From positions 1 through 64,000 of the forward strand of contig CAYNZP010000011.1 of the NCBI GenBank assembly GCA_964401835.1: 64,000 bases of DNA, given 5' to 3'. The DNA is from CAYNZP01 sp964401835. Its GTDB lineage: Bacteria; Planctomycetota; Phycisphaerae; SM23-33. Under the pieces are notes generated by a model that did not search any database, had not been told where the DNA came from, and saw nothing but the letters and a program-made list of their open reading frames with translations. Positions 8,902 through 16,890 of this stretch are shown piece by piece. Every line of letters begins with the position of its first letter. Position 1 is the stretch's first letter. The translations under genes and the position numbers were made by a program.

Positions 8902-8944
8902 GCTCCCGCTTGCTTAGGGAGCACTTGGGACTATCGTGCCCAAG
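8902..8944 (+). promoter_or_regulatory. two stacked hairpins at the 5' end of the PEP-CTERM leader
   Basis: Hairpin one has arms GCTCCC (8902-8907) and GGGAGC (8917-8922). Hairpin two has arms CTTGGG (8924-8929) and CCCAAG (8939-8944). One base separates them. They begin where transcription from the TATAAT at 8889 would begin. I could not match them to a known riboswitch class; they may protect the 5' end or control the message. Confidence 0.5.
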
Positions 8945-9087
8945 ATATGAAAAAAACGGTTTCTCAAAAACAGCACTGCTCAACATCTCGAAACGGAGCT
9001 TGAATTCTCTGCAACGTCTTGTGGACATGTGACTTATCTTAAAAGTTGATCTGCGCGCAGGAAAAGAGAGTTGCAAATGGGAATGTG

Positions 9088-10158
9088 ATGATTAAAGACA
9101 GAAAAAAATGCCTTAAAAAGGGATGTTATCCGTCGCGGTTCTTTGTGGGCGTCGCGCTGGCATTTGCCCTTGCGGTATGGGTTGGTTCGGCGTACTCCGC
9201 AGAAATTGATTACCCGCTGAATAGAACCGACACGTTCTCTGGGCACGTCGGAACCGTTCATTCCGCCATTGGCGCCTACCAGAAAGTTCCCACGGTAACA
9301 TTGGAGAATGTGTACGTACCGGCTGACGCCACGGTCCTCAAGGCATATCTATATTGGGGTGGAGTGAACACGCCGTATAGCCACCCGGGCGACGACCTGG
9401 TCACGTTCACACGGAACGGCCAAAGCGCAACAAACTTCTCGGCGGACTTTGGCAGGCATATCGATTTGAGTGACCATTGGGACGCAAATCACATGGCCTG
9501 CATCGCGGATGTAACTTCACTGATCGCAGTTGGAACTTACGACTACACCGTCTCGGACTATCTGATGCAGGCGAAAAACTTCGGCGTAGGCCTACAAATT
9601 GTGTACGAAGAAAACTCTATGCCAGCATCGGATATCACAATTTATCAGGGGGCAGACTTTGCGTTCGCGGGAGACAACTGGAATTCCACGGCTGTCTTCC
9701 ATGGCACTGTTCCGCTTGTACACGAACTGATCGCAACAGATTATGAGCGTCAGCTGAAGGCCACTTTTTTCGTCGGCGATGCTGCAAACACCTGGCCGGG
9801 CACGAACAGGCAGAGGCCCGACAGCCTGTGGTACAAAACCGGAAACGCCCTTGTGCCGGATCGCAACGCATTGAGCCTGGTGGACGATCTGTTCGCCACA
9901 GAACTCGTCAATCCGCTTCATTCGACAAGCGGAGCCCAATGGGATACCGTGGTTCAGGTAATCAATCTTCCGGCCGGACATACTTGGGTAGCATTTGAAT
10001 TCGAGTCTGGCGACGGAAGTGGTTCTAATATGTCCAGCAGTTTCACTTGGACCGCAACAACCCTTGAGGTAGTTCCCGAGCCGGCCACGCTGTTGCTGCT
10101 GCTTATCGGCGGCGGACTGCTATTGATTCGGCGAAAACATAAAATTAGCTTCTCTTAA
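9088..10158 (+). CDS. PEP-CTERM exported surface protein
   Basis: 356 residues from the chosen ATG; in-frame codons run further upstream to 9046, but the start at 9088 places the signal peptide (about residues 15-38, ending near SAYSA) in a normal position. The last 28 residues are a textbook PEP-CTERM sorting signal: VPEPAT, a Leu/Ile/Gly-rich membrane segment, then RRK and a short basic tail. Such proteins are processed by an exosortase and held at the cell surface or in exopolysaccharide; no exosortase is in this window. The body is a beta-rich region (AYLYWGG motif near residue 85) with no catalytic signature. It follows a structured leader and precedes a LuxR-type regulator. Confidence 0.85.
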   Translation: MIKDRKKCLKKGCYPSRFFVGVALAFALAVWVGSAYSAEIDYPLNRTDTFSGHVGTVHSAIGAYQKVPTVTLENVYVPADATVLKAYLYWGGVNTPYSHPGDDLVTFTRNGQSATNFSADFGRHIDLSDHWDANHMACIADVTSLIAVGTYDYTVSDYLMQAKNFGVGLQIVYEENSMPASDITIYQGADFAFAGDNWNSTAVFHGTVPLVHELIATDYERQLKATFFVGDAANTWPGTNRQRPDSLWYKTGNALVPDRNALSLVDDLFATELVNPLHSTSGAQWDTVVQVINLPAGHTWVAFEFESGDGSGSNMSSSFTWTATTLEVVPEPATLLLLLIGGGLLLIRRKHKISFS

Positions 10159-10418
10159 TGAGAATAATATTTTTAATATAAGTTTTAGGGGCACTTCGTA
10201 TTTTGAATTCATCCAAGTTGGCCAGCGGGCCTTAGTTATATCCAAAAATTCGAGGAACTTTCTCCCCTTTCATAAACGTGCTACAATATCCGCCATTCGA
10301 CCAAGAATTCAGTCCCGAGAGATTCAATTAACATAATAGCTTTTTTCCAGTAAAGTTAGGGGGCTGAAATTTTAGGGATTAGCCCCGTTAAGCATCTCTT
10401 CAACAAGAGGAAGACGCG

Positions 10419-12188
10419 ATGCGAGATAGTGATGAGATATATCGCCAACTTTTTGACAGCGCCAACGATGCGATTTTCGTTGCCGACATTAAGACCGGGC
10501 TTATCCTGGATGCTAACAATGAAGCAACACGACTGACAGGCCGTTCTAAAGAAGATATTATCGGAATCCACCAATCACAGTTGCATCCACCGGAAGAATG
10601 CGATCACTATAAAGAGAAGTTTCGCAAACACGTCCAATCGGGGCGAAATATTGATTTCGAGGCAGAGGTTGTAAGGAAAGACGGGGTAACTGTTCCTGTG
10701 TCCATTAGTGCCAAAGTGATGGAGTTTAATGGCGCTAAGGTAATCCAAGGCATATTCCGGGACATTACTGATCGCAGACAGGCAGAGAAGGCGCTGAAAC
10801 ACAGAATAGAAATGGAAGGTCTTGTAGCCCTCGTTTCATCACATTTTATTGGCCTTTCACCAAAGGAGTTTGATGGGGGTATAGACTATGCATTGCGAAT
10901 CGCAGGGGAACATATCGGCGTTGATCGCAGTTATATTTTTGTGATCTCCGCTGACGGCAGCATGATGGATAACACACATGAATGGTGCGCCGAAGGAATT
11001 GAACCGCAGAAGGAGATACTTCAGGAACTGAGCATTGAAGCTTTTCCATGGATTATGGAAAAGCTTTATAAATTTAAGAACGTCTATATTCCCAGCGTGG
11101 ATGCACTTCCACCCGAAGCTGAGGCCGAAAAGGAAATCCTCCAGGCCCAGGATATTAAGTCACTGATTCTTGTTCCTATGATTAGGGGAAACTCGCTAGT
11201 TGGATTTCTTGGGTTTGACTCAGTGCGGACAGAGAGGGCTTGGGAAGATGAGGACATTCGGCTACTCCAAACGTTAGGAAATATTATTGTTGGAGTATTG
11301 GACCGCCAGAAGGCAGAAGAGATTCTGCGTAAAAGCGAGGAGGCCTTGCATGGGCGAGTGAAGGAGCTCAATTGTTTGTATGAAGTTTCTGAAATCGTAA
11401 ATACATGCAACGATTCTCTCGATAAGATGCTTCAATGGACGGCCGATATCCTTCCTGAGTCATTAAGTTATCCGGAAAAAGCGTACGCCAGGATCACCTT
11501 AGGAGACAAGGAATATTCAACGACTAATTTCCAAAAATCATCGTGGATGTTATCTTCAGACATCGTGGTTGCCGGAGAAAAAACTGGTACTTTAGAGATT
11601 ACCTATAGCCAAGACGTTTCTGCAAGCCCCCAATATCAGTTTCTAAATGAAGAGAGAGACTTGATGGGAGCCGTAGCCGAATTGATAGGGCGAAATATTG
11701 AGCGAATTCAGGCTCAGCAAGAATTGCAAGTAGAACGGTCTGCACTGAGACAGAAAAACATCGCCTTGCGTGAGCTCGTAGCGACTATCCGAGACGAAGA
11801 GATGAAGATTGGCCGAGAAATCGTCGGAAATGTTGATAAGATCATCATGCCAATAGTCCATGAACTTGAACAAGGACTTCCGCAACGATTGCAGAAATAC
11901 GTTAACCTGTTAAAGGAGAGTCTCGAAGAAATCGCCTTGCCCTTTGCCAACGAGTTGTCGAAGGAATTTGCGAGTCTCACGCCTACCGAGATCCGTATCT
12001 GCAATTTGATTAGAAGGGAATTGTCAACCAAAGAGATTGCTCAACTGGAGCACATATCTCCCGCCACAGCTAGCAAACATCGTGAAAACATCCGTCGAAA
12101 GTTGGCAATTAGGAACAAGAACATAAATCTCAGCAGTTTTCTCGCGAACTTCATGCCACCAAAAATAGAAAATTTGAGCAACCAGTAA
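10419..12188 (+). CDS. PAS-GAF sensor with C-terminal LuxR helix-turn-helix
   Basis: 589 residues, no signal peptide or membrane segment. A PAS domain with its PAC tail spans about 5-120 (FDSANDAIFVADIKTG through GIFRDITDRRQAEKAL). A GAF domain covers about 135-295, with a second GAF-like region at about 305-440. A coiled-coil linker follows, then a LuxR-type helix-turn-helix at about 519-575 (LTPTEIRICNLI, STKEIAQLEHISPATASKHR). It should be a cytoplasmic one-component regulator that senses a small ligand or redox state and binds DNA. It has no histidine kinase or receiver domain. GAGGAAG precedes the ATG. Possible targets are the neighbouring PEP-CTERM gene or the triple TACGTA site downstream. 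Confidence 0.87.
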   Translation: MRDSDEIYRQLFDSANDAIFVADIKTGLILDANNEATRLTGRSKEDIIGIHQSQLHPPEECDHYKEKFRKHVQSGRNIDFEAEVVRKDGVTVPVSISAKVMEFNGAKVIQGIFRDITDRRQAEKALKHRIEMEGLVALVSSHFIGLSPKEFDGGIDYALRIAGEHIGVDRSYIFVISADGSMMDNTHEWCAEGIEPQKEILQELSIEAFPWIMEKLYKFKNVYIPSVDALPPEAEAEKEILQAQDIKSLILVPMIRGNSLVGFLGFDSVRTERAWEDEDIRLLQTLGNIIVGVLDRQKAEEILRKSEEALHGRVKELNCLYEVSEIVNTCNDSLDKMLQWTADILPESLSYPEKAYARITLGDKEYSTTNFQKSSWMLSSDIVVAGEKTGTLEITYSQDVSASPQYQFLNEERDLMGAVAELIGRNIERIQAQQELQVERSALRQKNIALRELVATIRDEEMKIGREIVGNVDKIIMPIVHELEQGLPQRLQKYVNLLKESLEEIALPFANELSKEFASLTPTEIRICNLIRRELSTKEIAQLEHISPATASKHRENIRRKLAIRNKNINLSSFLANFMPPKIENLSNQ

Positions 12189-12589
12189 GTAAGCAGCCTA
12201 CAAAGCACTATCCTGGGCTCAAAATAAAAGCGGATTACCCGTGATCCCCAAATAGCTTTCGTCCCCTTTTAGCATCTGCTTTGATAATCCCGCCTATCAT
12301 GTTCGATCGGCTGGGCTACAAAAAGAGGGCTGAGCATTGGCATTGTTGGGCAACTAGAACTGTATCGGCTAATTGAAATACGTATATTAAATACGTATTT
12401 TTTACGTATTATTACCGCCCCTCCTCTGCTCGAATATGACTTGACTAAAGGCCATAATCCGATGTTAATATAAAAGATACGTTCGAATCTATCTGAGTTG
12501 GTGGTGGACCAATTATCTATTGAACTGGGTCGGGCAATGTGCATAGGAAAAAGTTGGATTTACATTTTCCTCAATAAGGAGTCCTAGCC
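12189..12589. other. regulator-HU intergenic region
   Basis: No gene is seen in these 401 bases. Apart from the triple TACGTA cluster at 12378-12409 there is an AT-rich stretch near 12460-12480 that could hold the HU promoter, and a clear ribosome site (AAGGAG) just before 12590. Confidence 0.6.
12378..12409. promoter_or_regulatory. triple TACGTA palindrome, candidate operator
   Basis: Three TACGTA hexamers occur at 12379-12384, 12392-12397 and 12403-12408, each with A/T flanks. Centre-to-centre distances are 13 and 11 bp, close to one helical turn, so they would present on nearly the same face of the DNA. They lie between the LuxR-type regulator gene and the HU gene. Palindromic half-sites of this kind suit dimeric helix-turn-helix proteins. 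Confidence 0.45.
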
Positions 12590-12862
12590 ATGACCAAGAA
12601 AGAAATTGTACGCCAGATATCGAATGAATTGGGAATTGAACAGGAATTCGCTAAAAAGATAATCCAGCGATCCCTGGACAGCTTCATCGAAGTTTTACTG
12701 TCCGAGGGCAGGCTTGAACTCCGAAATTTTGGGGTGTTCCAAGTCAAGCAAAGGGCTGCCCGGAGAGGTCGAAATCCTAAAACAAATGAAGTAATGTACA
12801 TACCCTCAAAGAATACCGTCGTTTTCCATGCTGGCAAGAGAGTCTTGAGCCGTTTGCAATAA
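12590..12862 (+). CDS. HU/IHF family DNA-binding protein
   Basis: 90 residues, the usual length for the family. It starts MTKKEIVRQISNELG and carries the dimer-forming helices, then the beta-arm region: GRLELRNFGVFQVKQR, RRGRNPKTNE with the conserved RNP turn, and a C-terminal FHAGKRVLSRL helix. It bends and packs DNA as a homo- or heterodimer. HU and IHF subunits cannot be told apart safely here. The gene has a strong AAGGAG ribosome site and is followed by a clear terminator. Confidence 0.95.
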   Translation: MTKKEIVRQISNELGIEQEFAKKIIQRSLDSFIEVLLSEGRLELRNFGVFQVKQRAARRGRNPKTNEVMYIPSKNTVVFHAGKRVLSRLQ

Positions 12863-12959
12863 AACACCCAGTACTAACCATCTTCAAGAATAAAGCATAT
12901 TGCATGTTTTAGAATATAAAACCACCCTATCGGCCATTTTTTCTCGAGTGGTCGATGTT

Positions 12960-12999
12960 AAAAGCCTCTTAGGTTACCCCCTCCCTAGGAGGCTTTTTT
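12960..12999 (+). terminator. intrinsic terminator after the HU gene
   Basis: A 14-bp stem with one mismatch (left arm 12960-12973, right arm 12984-12997, core AAAAGCCTC with GAGGCTTTT) is followed by a T run. Confidence 0.9.
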
Positions 13000-13047
13000 G
13001 TTGCGATTTAAGTTAGTTTTCATCTTTTTCCGCCCTTTTCAGGCACA

Positions 13048-13227
13048 ATGAACGATAAAAGGGATTCTGAAAGTAAAAACGTCTTGGCGCACTGCTTGGC
13101 GCAACAGGGCCGATATTCGGATACTCCTAAAGACTCTGACAGACTGAAAGCTAAAACTATCAAAGATAACGTAAGCCATTGCAAAGCAGACAAAAAGGGT
13201 GCAGAATACGGACTTGACGCAACCTAA
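13048..13227 (+). CDS. possible 59-residue small protein abutting the tRNA
   Basis: An intact ORF of 60 codons with an ATG at 13048 and a TAA ending one base before the tRNA-Ser 5' end. The product is hydrophilic, charged and contains two Cys residues (about positions 16 and 45). The ribosome site is weak (AGG at short spacing). I see no recognisable domain. It could be chance, or part of the pre-tRNA leader region. Confidence 0.2.
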   Translation: MNDKRDSESKNVLAHCLAQQGRYSDTPKDSDRLKAKTIKDNVSHCKADKKGAEYGLDAT

Positions 13228-13312
13228 GGTAGGGTGTCCGAGTGGCCGAAGGAGCCGGTCTTGAAAACCGGTGTGCCGAAAGGTACCGTGGGTTCGAATC
13301 CCACCCCTACCG
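13228..13312 (+). tRNA. tRNA-Ser (anticodon UGA)
   Basis: The acceptor stem pairs GGTAGGG (13228-13234) with CCCTACC (13305-13311); the discriminator is G at 13312. The anticodon stem CCGGT/ACCGG encloses the loop CTTGAAA, giving anticodon TGA. A long variable arm typical of tRNA-Ser follows, then the T arm GTGGGTTCGAATCCCAC. CCA is not encoded. The last 17 bases are repeated at 13458-13474. Confidence 0.96.
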
Positions 13313-13377
13313 GTTTTTCAACATCATACATTAGTAAGTTAGCCGTGCCCGCTGAGCAGATTATTGATTGAAACATT

Positions 13378-13480
13378 GGTGGGATAAGAACACACTCGTA
13401 GCGAAGCTACGATACGTGGGATCGACGCCGTGAGATTTTCTAACGGCGCCCTGAAAGGAATCCCACCCCTACCGTTTTTT
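13378..13480 (+). other. duplicated tRNA 3' end within a folded three-stem element
   Basis: The 17 bases that end the tRNA-Ser gene (13296-13312) recur exactly at 13458-13474. The stretch before the second copy can fold: GGTGGGA (13378-13384) pairs with TCCCACC (13461-13467), enclosing a 7-bp hairpin TCGTAGC-GAA-GCTACGA (13396-13412) and a 6-bp hairpin CGCCGT/ACGGCG (13426-13431 and 13443-13448). A T run follows at 13475-13480. This may be an attachment-site duplication left by a lost element, a tRNA pseudogene, or a small RNA with its own terminator. Confidence 0.5.
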
Positions 13481-13516
13481 AATTTTTGGCAATAATAAAT
13501 TAAATGGAGTATATCG

Positions 13517-14512
13517 ATGGAAATGCGAAAACTCGGAAATAGCGATGTCGAAGTTTCTGCTATTTCGATGGGCGCCTGGGCTATTGGCGGCTGGATGTGG
13601 GGCGAACAGGACGAATCCGAAGCTATCGCAGCTATCGAAAAATCGCTCGAACTTGGGATTACCAGCATAGACACAGCTGCCATTTATGGTTTCGGCAAGA
13701 GCGAGGAAATTATCGGCAAAGTCATCTCTGGCAAAAAACGCGAATCGATTCAGATTCTCACAAAATACGGCCTGCGATGGGACAGCGATGAGGGCGTGAT
13801 GCGTTGGGAATACCACGACAAGGATGGAAAGCTGGTCCAGATACGTAAAAATTCTCGCAAAGAAAGCGTTATTCTTGAATGTGAGAACAGCCTGAGGCGC
13901 CTCGGGACGGATTACATCGATCTCTATCAATGCCATTGGCCTGATGTCGAAATTCCGATAGAAGAGACAATGTCAGCTATAGACCAGCTCCTGAAAGACG
14001 GCAAAATCCTCGCTGCCGGCGTGTGCAATTATACTGTCGAGCAGATGGAAGCTGCTAAAAAGTGCCTGCCGCTCGCTGCTTCCCAACCGCCGTATAGCAT
14101 GGTCAACCGCGGCATAGAAAAAGACCTGATCCCCTACTGCCAGCAGCATAACATCGCCGTACTGCCGTATAGCCCTCTCCAAAGGGGGCTGCTTACAGGC
14201 AAGATAACCATGGATACGAAATTTCCGCCGGACGACCACCGTAGTGAGAACGCGTTCTTCAAACCAGCCAACAGGAGAAAGGTTATCGACTTGCTGGATA
14301 AAATCCGGCCGATAGCTGAAGCGCACAATTCGACACTCGCGCAACTTGTTATCAGTTGGACAATGGACAGGCCCGGAATTACCACAGTGTTGGTAGGCGC
14401 CAGAAACTCCAAGCAAGCCGAAGAAAACGCCGCTGCTGCCTGTATCAAGCTAACCGAAAATGAGACTAGCCAAATTAACTCGCTTCTGGATGAAGTACAT
14501 CTGGACGTTTGA
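13517..14512 (+). CDS. aldo/keto reductase
   Basis: A 331-residue NADPH-dependent oxidoreductase with a TIM-barrel fold. The opening MRKLGNSDVEVSAISMGAWAIGG is typical. Catalytic Asp and Tyr are in DTAAIYGFGKSEEIIG (about residues 53-68), the catalytic Lys in ILTKYG (near 84), and the catalytic His in YQCHWPD (about 137-143). The C-terminal cofactor-binding stretch is around GARNSKQAEEN. It has no clear pathway neighbour; it follows the tRNA-Ser region and converges on the porin gene. The substrate is not predictable. Confidence 0.93.
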   Translation: MEMRKLGNSDVEVSAISMGAWAIGGWMWGEQDESEAIAAIEKSLELGITSIDTAAIYGFGKSEEIIGKVISGKKRESIQILTKYGLRWDSDEGVMRWEYHDKDGKLVQIRKNSRKESVILECENSLRRLGTDYIDLYQCHWPDVEIPIEETMSAIDQLLKDGKILAAGVCNYTVEQMEAAKKCLPLAASQPPYSMVNRGIEKDLIPYCQQHNIAVLPYSPLQRGLLTGKITMDTKFPPDDHRSENAFFKPANRRKVIDLLDKIRPIAEAHNSTLAQLVISWTMDRPGITTVLVGARNSKQAEENAAAACIKLTENETSQINSLLDEVHLDV

Positions 14513-14523
14513 AGCGTGAAAAA

Positions 14524-15834
14524 CTAGAAACTCATCTGCAATCGCAGGCCGATTACCAAGGCGTCTTTTACCGAATCGCTTGCCCCGGGGTTGATTACGT
14601 ATTGCAGCGAAGGGCTCACGCCCAGCCAGGGAGTTACGCTGGCGTTATAGTAAAGTTCCATTACCGTCTCCTGGGACTCGCTATAGCCAGCCTTCTCATC
14701 AAGAATTCCCTGAGCAACGCCGAAACCGAGGACATCCTCATCTCGCGATGGAACCAAGCCCTGAAACTGCGAGCCTACTGACCAGAAATGCTTGATCTCG
14801 TTGACGTCTTCATCGGCAAGACCGTACCTGGCAAAAATTCCGAGCCCCTGCGAATCATCCTCGTTTGAGTTTTCCTTGCATACGACCTGATCAAAACTCA
14901 AATAAAAGCCGACATCGTCGTGTTTGGTCCGGCTGGTCCCGTCGACGAAATCTTTCGACTGCGGGTCGTACCATAAACCTACCCGGTAAGCTCCCTGCAG
15001 AGGACCATTGCTTGATGGTATCTGCGGGGTCAACCCGACTTCAAAAACGCTGAAGAAATAATCCTCGTCGTGGAAAGTTGTATTGAAGCCGGTTTCACGG
15101 TCATGTGCCTGTGCATCTGCAATACCGCCGGATAAATAGAATCCATCTACCGGCACAAGATGGACAATAACACCCAGGCCCTGCTGCGGGAAAGGAATCG
15201 TCGGGTTATTAACCAGGGCAGCGTTAAGAAACTGACTCGTCTCATCGTTGGCAAAGCTGTTTCCGTCAAAAGATACCGGGCAGCCGGCACATTCGAAACC
15301 GCCGGTGAGGTCGATTTTACCTAGCCGGATTGAGAGCTTTTCGTCAAAGAAGATTTGCTGGTAGTAAAACTCGGCAATTACTATGGGTAAATCCCCGGCG
15401 GCATCTGCATTGACATTGCCGACCGCACTGCCGATGGAGGATTCGTCAAGTCCATTACTCCATCGCCCTTCAGTAAGGATATAGACAAGACCGTTTGGCA
15501 CTTTAAACAACTTATCCAGATCAAACCAGAACTCCAGGTCGTAACTACCTTCATATCTGCCTTCGCGGTTGTGCGTGCTCAAGCCGCCACGGAGGTTTTG
15601 CTGGTAGACCTGCGTTGCACTTAGCGCAACTGTTATTCCCTCTTCAGAGAGCTTCTCGCCCAGGCCGAACCAGTTATTGGTGAGCGTTTCCTGCGGCGGC
15701 AAAAAAACGATAATATCCTGCGGATTTTGCGTAGAATTTGGCTCAGCCTGGGCAGAGTCCAAAATTACTGCGGTAAAAGTTACAGCTAAGACAAGAAACA
15801 GCTGTGAGATGGTGCGGTTTTTCAAATAAGTCAT
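14524..15834 (-). CDS. OprB-type carbohydrate-selective porin
   Basis: 436 residues from the ATG at 15834, chosen because an AGGAATT ribosome site precedes it; an in-frame ATG five codons upstream is less likely. A signal peptide ends near DSAQA (about residue 29). The body alternates beta-strands of an outer-membrane barrel and ends in LRLQMSF, with the terminal Phe expected for BAM-inserted porins. Motifs such as NWFGLGEKL, the RLGKIDLTGGFE strand and YYNASVTPWLGVSPSLQYV match the OprB family, which admits sugars across the outer membrane. A pair of Cys residues (CAGC near 183) lies in a likely extracellular loop. It is evidence for an outer membrane. No sugar gene cluster is adjacent. Confidence 0.85.
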   Translation of the reverse strand: MTYLKNRTISQLFLVLAVTFTAVILDSAQAEPNSTQNPQDIIVFLPPQETLTNNWFGLGEKLSEEGITVALSATQVYQQNLRGGLSTHNREGRYEGSYDLEFWFDLDKLFKVPNGLVYILTEGRWSNGLDESSIGSAVGNVNADAAGDLPIVIAEFYYQQIFFDEKLSIRLGKIDLTGGFECAGCPVSFDGNSFANDETSQFLNAALVNNPTIPFPQQGLGVIVHLVPVDGFYLSGGIADAQAHDRETGFNTTFHDEDYFFSVFEVGLTPQIPSSNGPLQGAYRVGLWYDPQSKDFVDGTSRTKHDDVGFYLSFDQVVCKENSNEDDSQGLGIFARYGLADEDVNEIKHFWSVGSQFQGLVPSRDEDVLGFGVAQGILDEKAGYSESQETVMELYYNASVTPWLGVSPSLQYVINPGASDSVKDALVIGLRLQMSF

Positions 15835-15897
15835 TTCTAATTCCTGCATCCATGCACGGAAAACTAAACTGAGGCTTAAGAAATGATATCGGCAAGG

Positions 15898-16890
15898 TCA
15901 GCCAAGCGCCTTTGAAAATTCTTTGATCAATTCATCCTTGAGCGAGTCCATATCCTGATCGGCTCTAAGTCCGGCTGCGCGACTGTGGCCGCCTCCGCCA
16001 AAGCCCTGTGCAAGCATTGCCACGTCTACTGCACCCCTGCTGCGAAGGCTCACGCGGATAGCTGAATGGTTTTCGACCAGAAGAACAGCCGCCTCTACGG
16101 ACTCAAGCCGCAATGCCTCGTTGATGAAATTTTCCGTCTCGTCCGGCTTGGCTCCTGTCGCGTCAAAGTCGGCCTTGCTTATCGTCATAACGGCCAGCCG
16201 ATCGTTGCAGTGAAGTTCCAGGCTTTCCAGTGTCTTAATCAAAAGATTCATTCGCTGCGGCCTGTCGGATTGGTAAATCTTCTTATAAAGCACATCCGGC
16301 TCTACGCCAGCGTCAAAGAGCTTTCCCATAACTCCAAGCGCCCGCGAGTCGGTATTTGAAAACCTCAACCAGCCGGTGTCCGTGGTTATCGCCGTCGCCA
16401 ACGCGTTGGCTGCATCAAAATCAATCGGCCAGTCCAAAGCTTCCAAAAGTTCGTAGATCAACACCCCAGTCGCCGCAGCTGAGGAATCGACCAACTGGAC
16501 ATCACAAAGTCCGTCGCTTGTAACGTGATGATCTATAACAATGACCTTTTCACGGTATTTGCTCAATGGCTCGGAGAATTCGTCAAGTTGGCCGGCTGCG
16601 GAAGTGTCGAACACGACGATAACGTCGGCGTCCTGGGCGAGTTTTGTGAAGTTTTCTGCCCCCACTGACGGCTGGACATTTTCCAAAAGAAACGAATAGC
16701 GGACGGGAGATTCATCATGCAAAAGCATTTGAGCTTTTTTGCCGACTGCCCTTGCCGCCAGAGTAAGTGCGATCATCGAACCGAGCCCGTCGCCGTCAGG
16801 CCGGGCGTGCGTAATGCCCAGTATCGAACTGGCCTGCTGCAGCCGATCCTTAATTATCTCAAATGCGCTATCCGACGATTTTCCGCACAT
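15898..16890 (-). CDS. nrnA: DHH family phosphoesterase, NrnA-like
   Basis: About 330 residues. The start at 16890 (MCGKSS) is preferred because AAGGA lies at good spacing; an ATG three codons earlier has none. The DHH domain shows HARPDGDGLGS near the N-terminus, a metal-binding Asp in VVFDTSA (about residue 95) and the DHH signature in VIDHH (about 119-123). The C-terminal DHHA1 domain has GGGGHSRAAG. Relatives degrade short oligoribonucleotides and remove phosphate from pAp. It overlaps the end of ribF by 23 bases, so the two are probably translationally coupled. A role in nanoRNA turnover is an inference from the family. Confidence 0.88.
   Translation of the reverse strand: MCGKSSDSAFEIIKDRLQQASSILGITHARPDGDGLGSMIALTLAARAVGKKAQMLLHDESPVRYSFLLENVQPSVGAENFTKLAQDADVIVVFDTSAAGQLDEFSEPLSKYREKVIVIDHHVTSDGLCDVQLVDSSAAATGVLIYELLEALDWPIDFDAANALATAITTDTGWLRFSNTDSRALGVMGKLFDAGVEPDVLYKKIYQSDRPQRMNLLIKTLESLELHCNDRLAVMTISKADFDATGAKPDETENFINEALRLESVEAAVLLVENHSAIRVSLRSRGAVDVAMLAQGFGGGGHSRAAGLRADQDMDSLKDELIKEFSKALG

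Noticed and set aside
8902..8944. Cyclic-di-GMP or other known riboswitch
   Set aside because: The two hairpins are real, but the conserved loop bases of the known classes are absent, so no class was assigned.
13458..13474. Second tRNA gene
   Set aside because: Only the 3' end of tRNA-Ser is copied; there is no anticodon arm or T arm to make a working tRNA.
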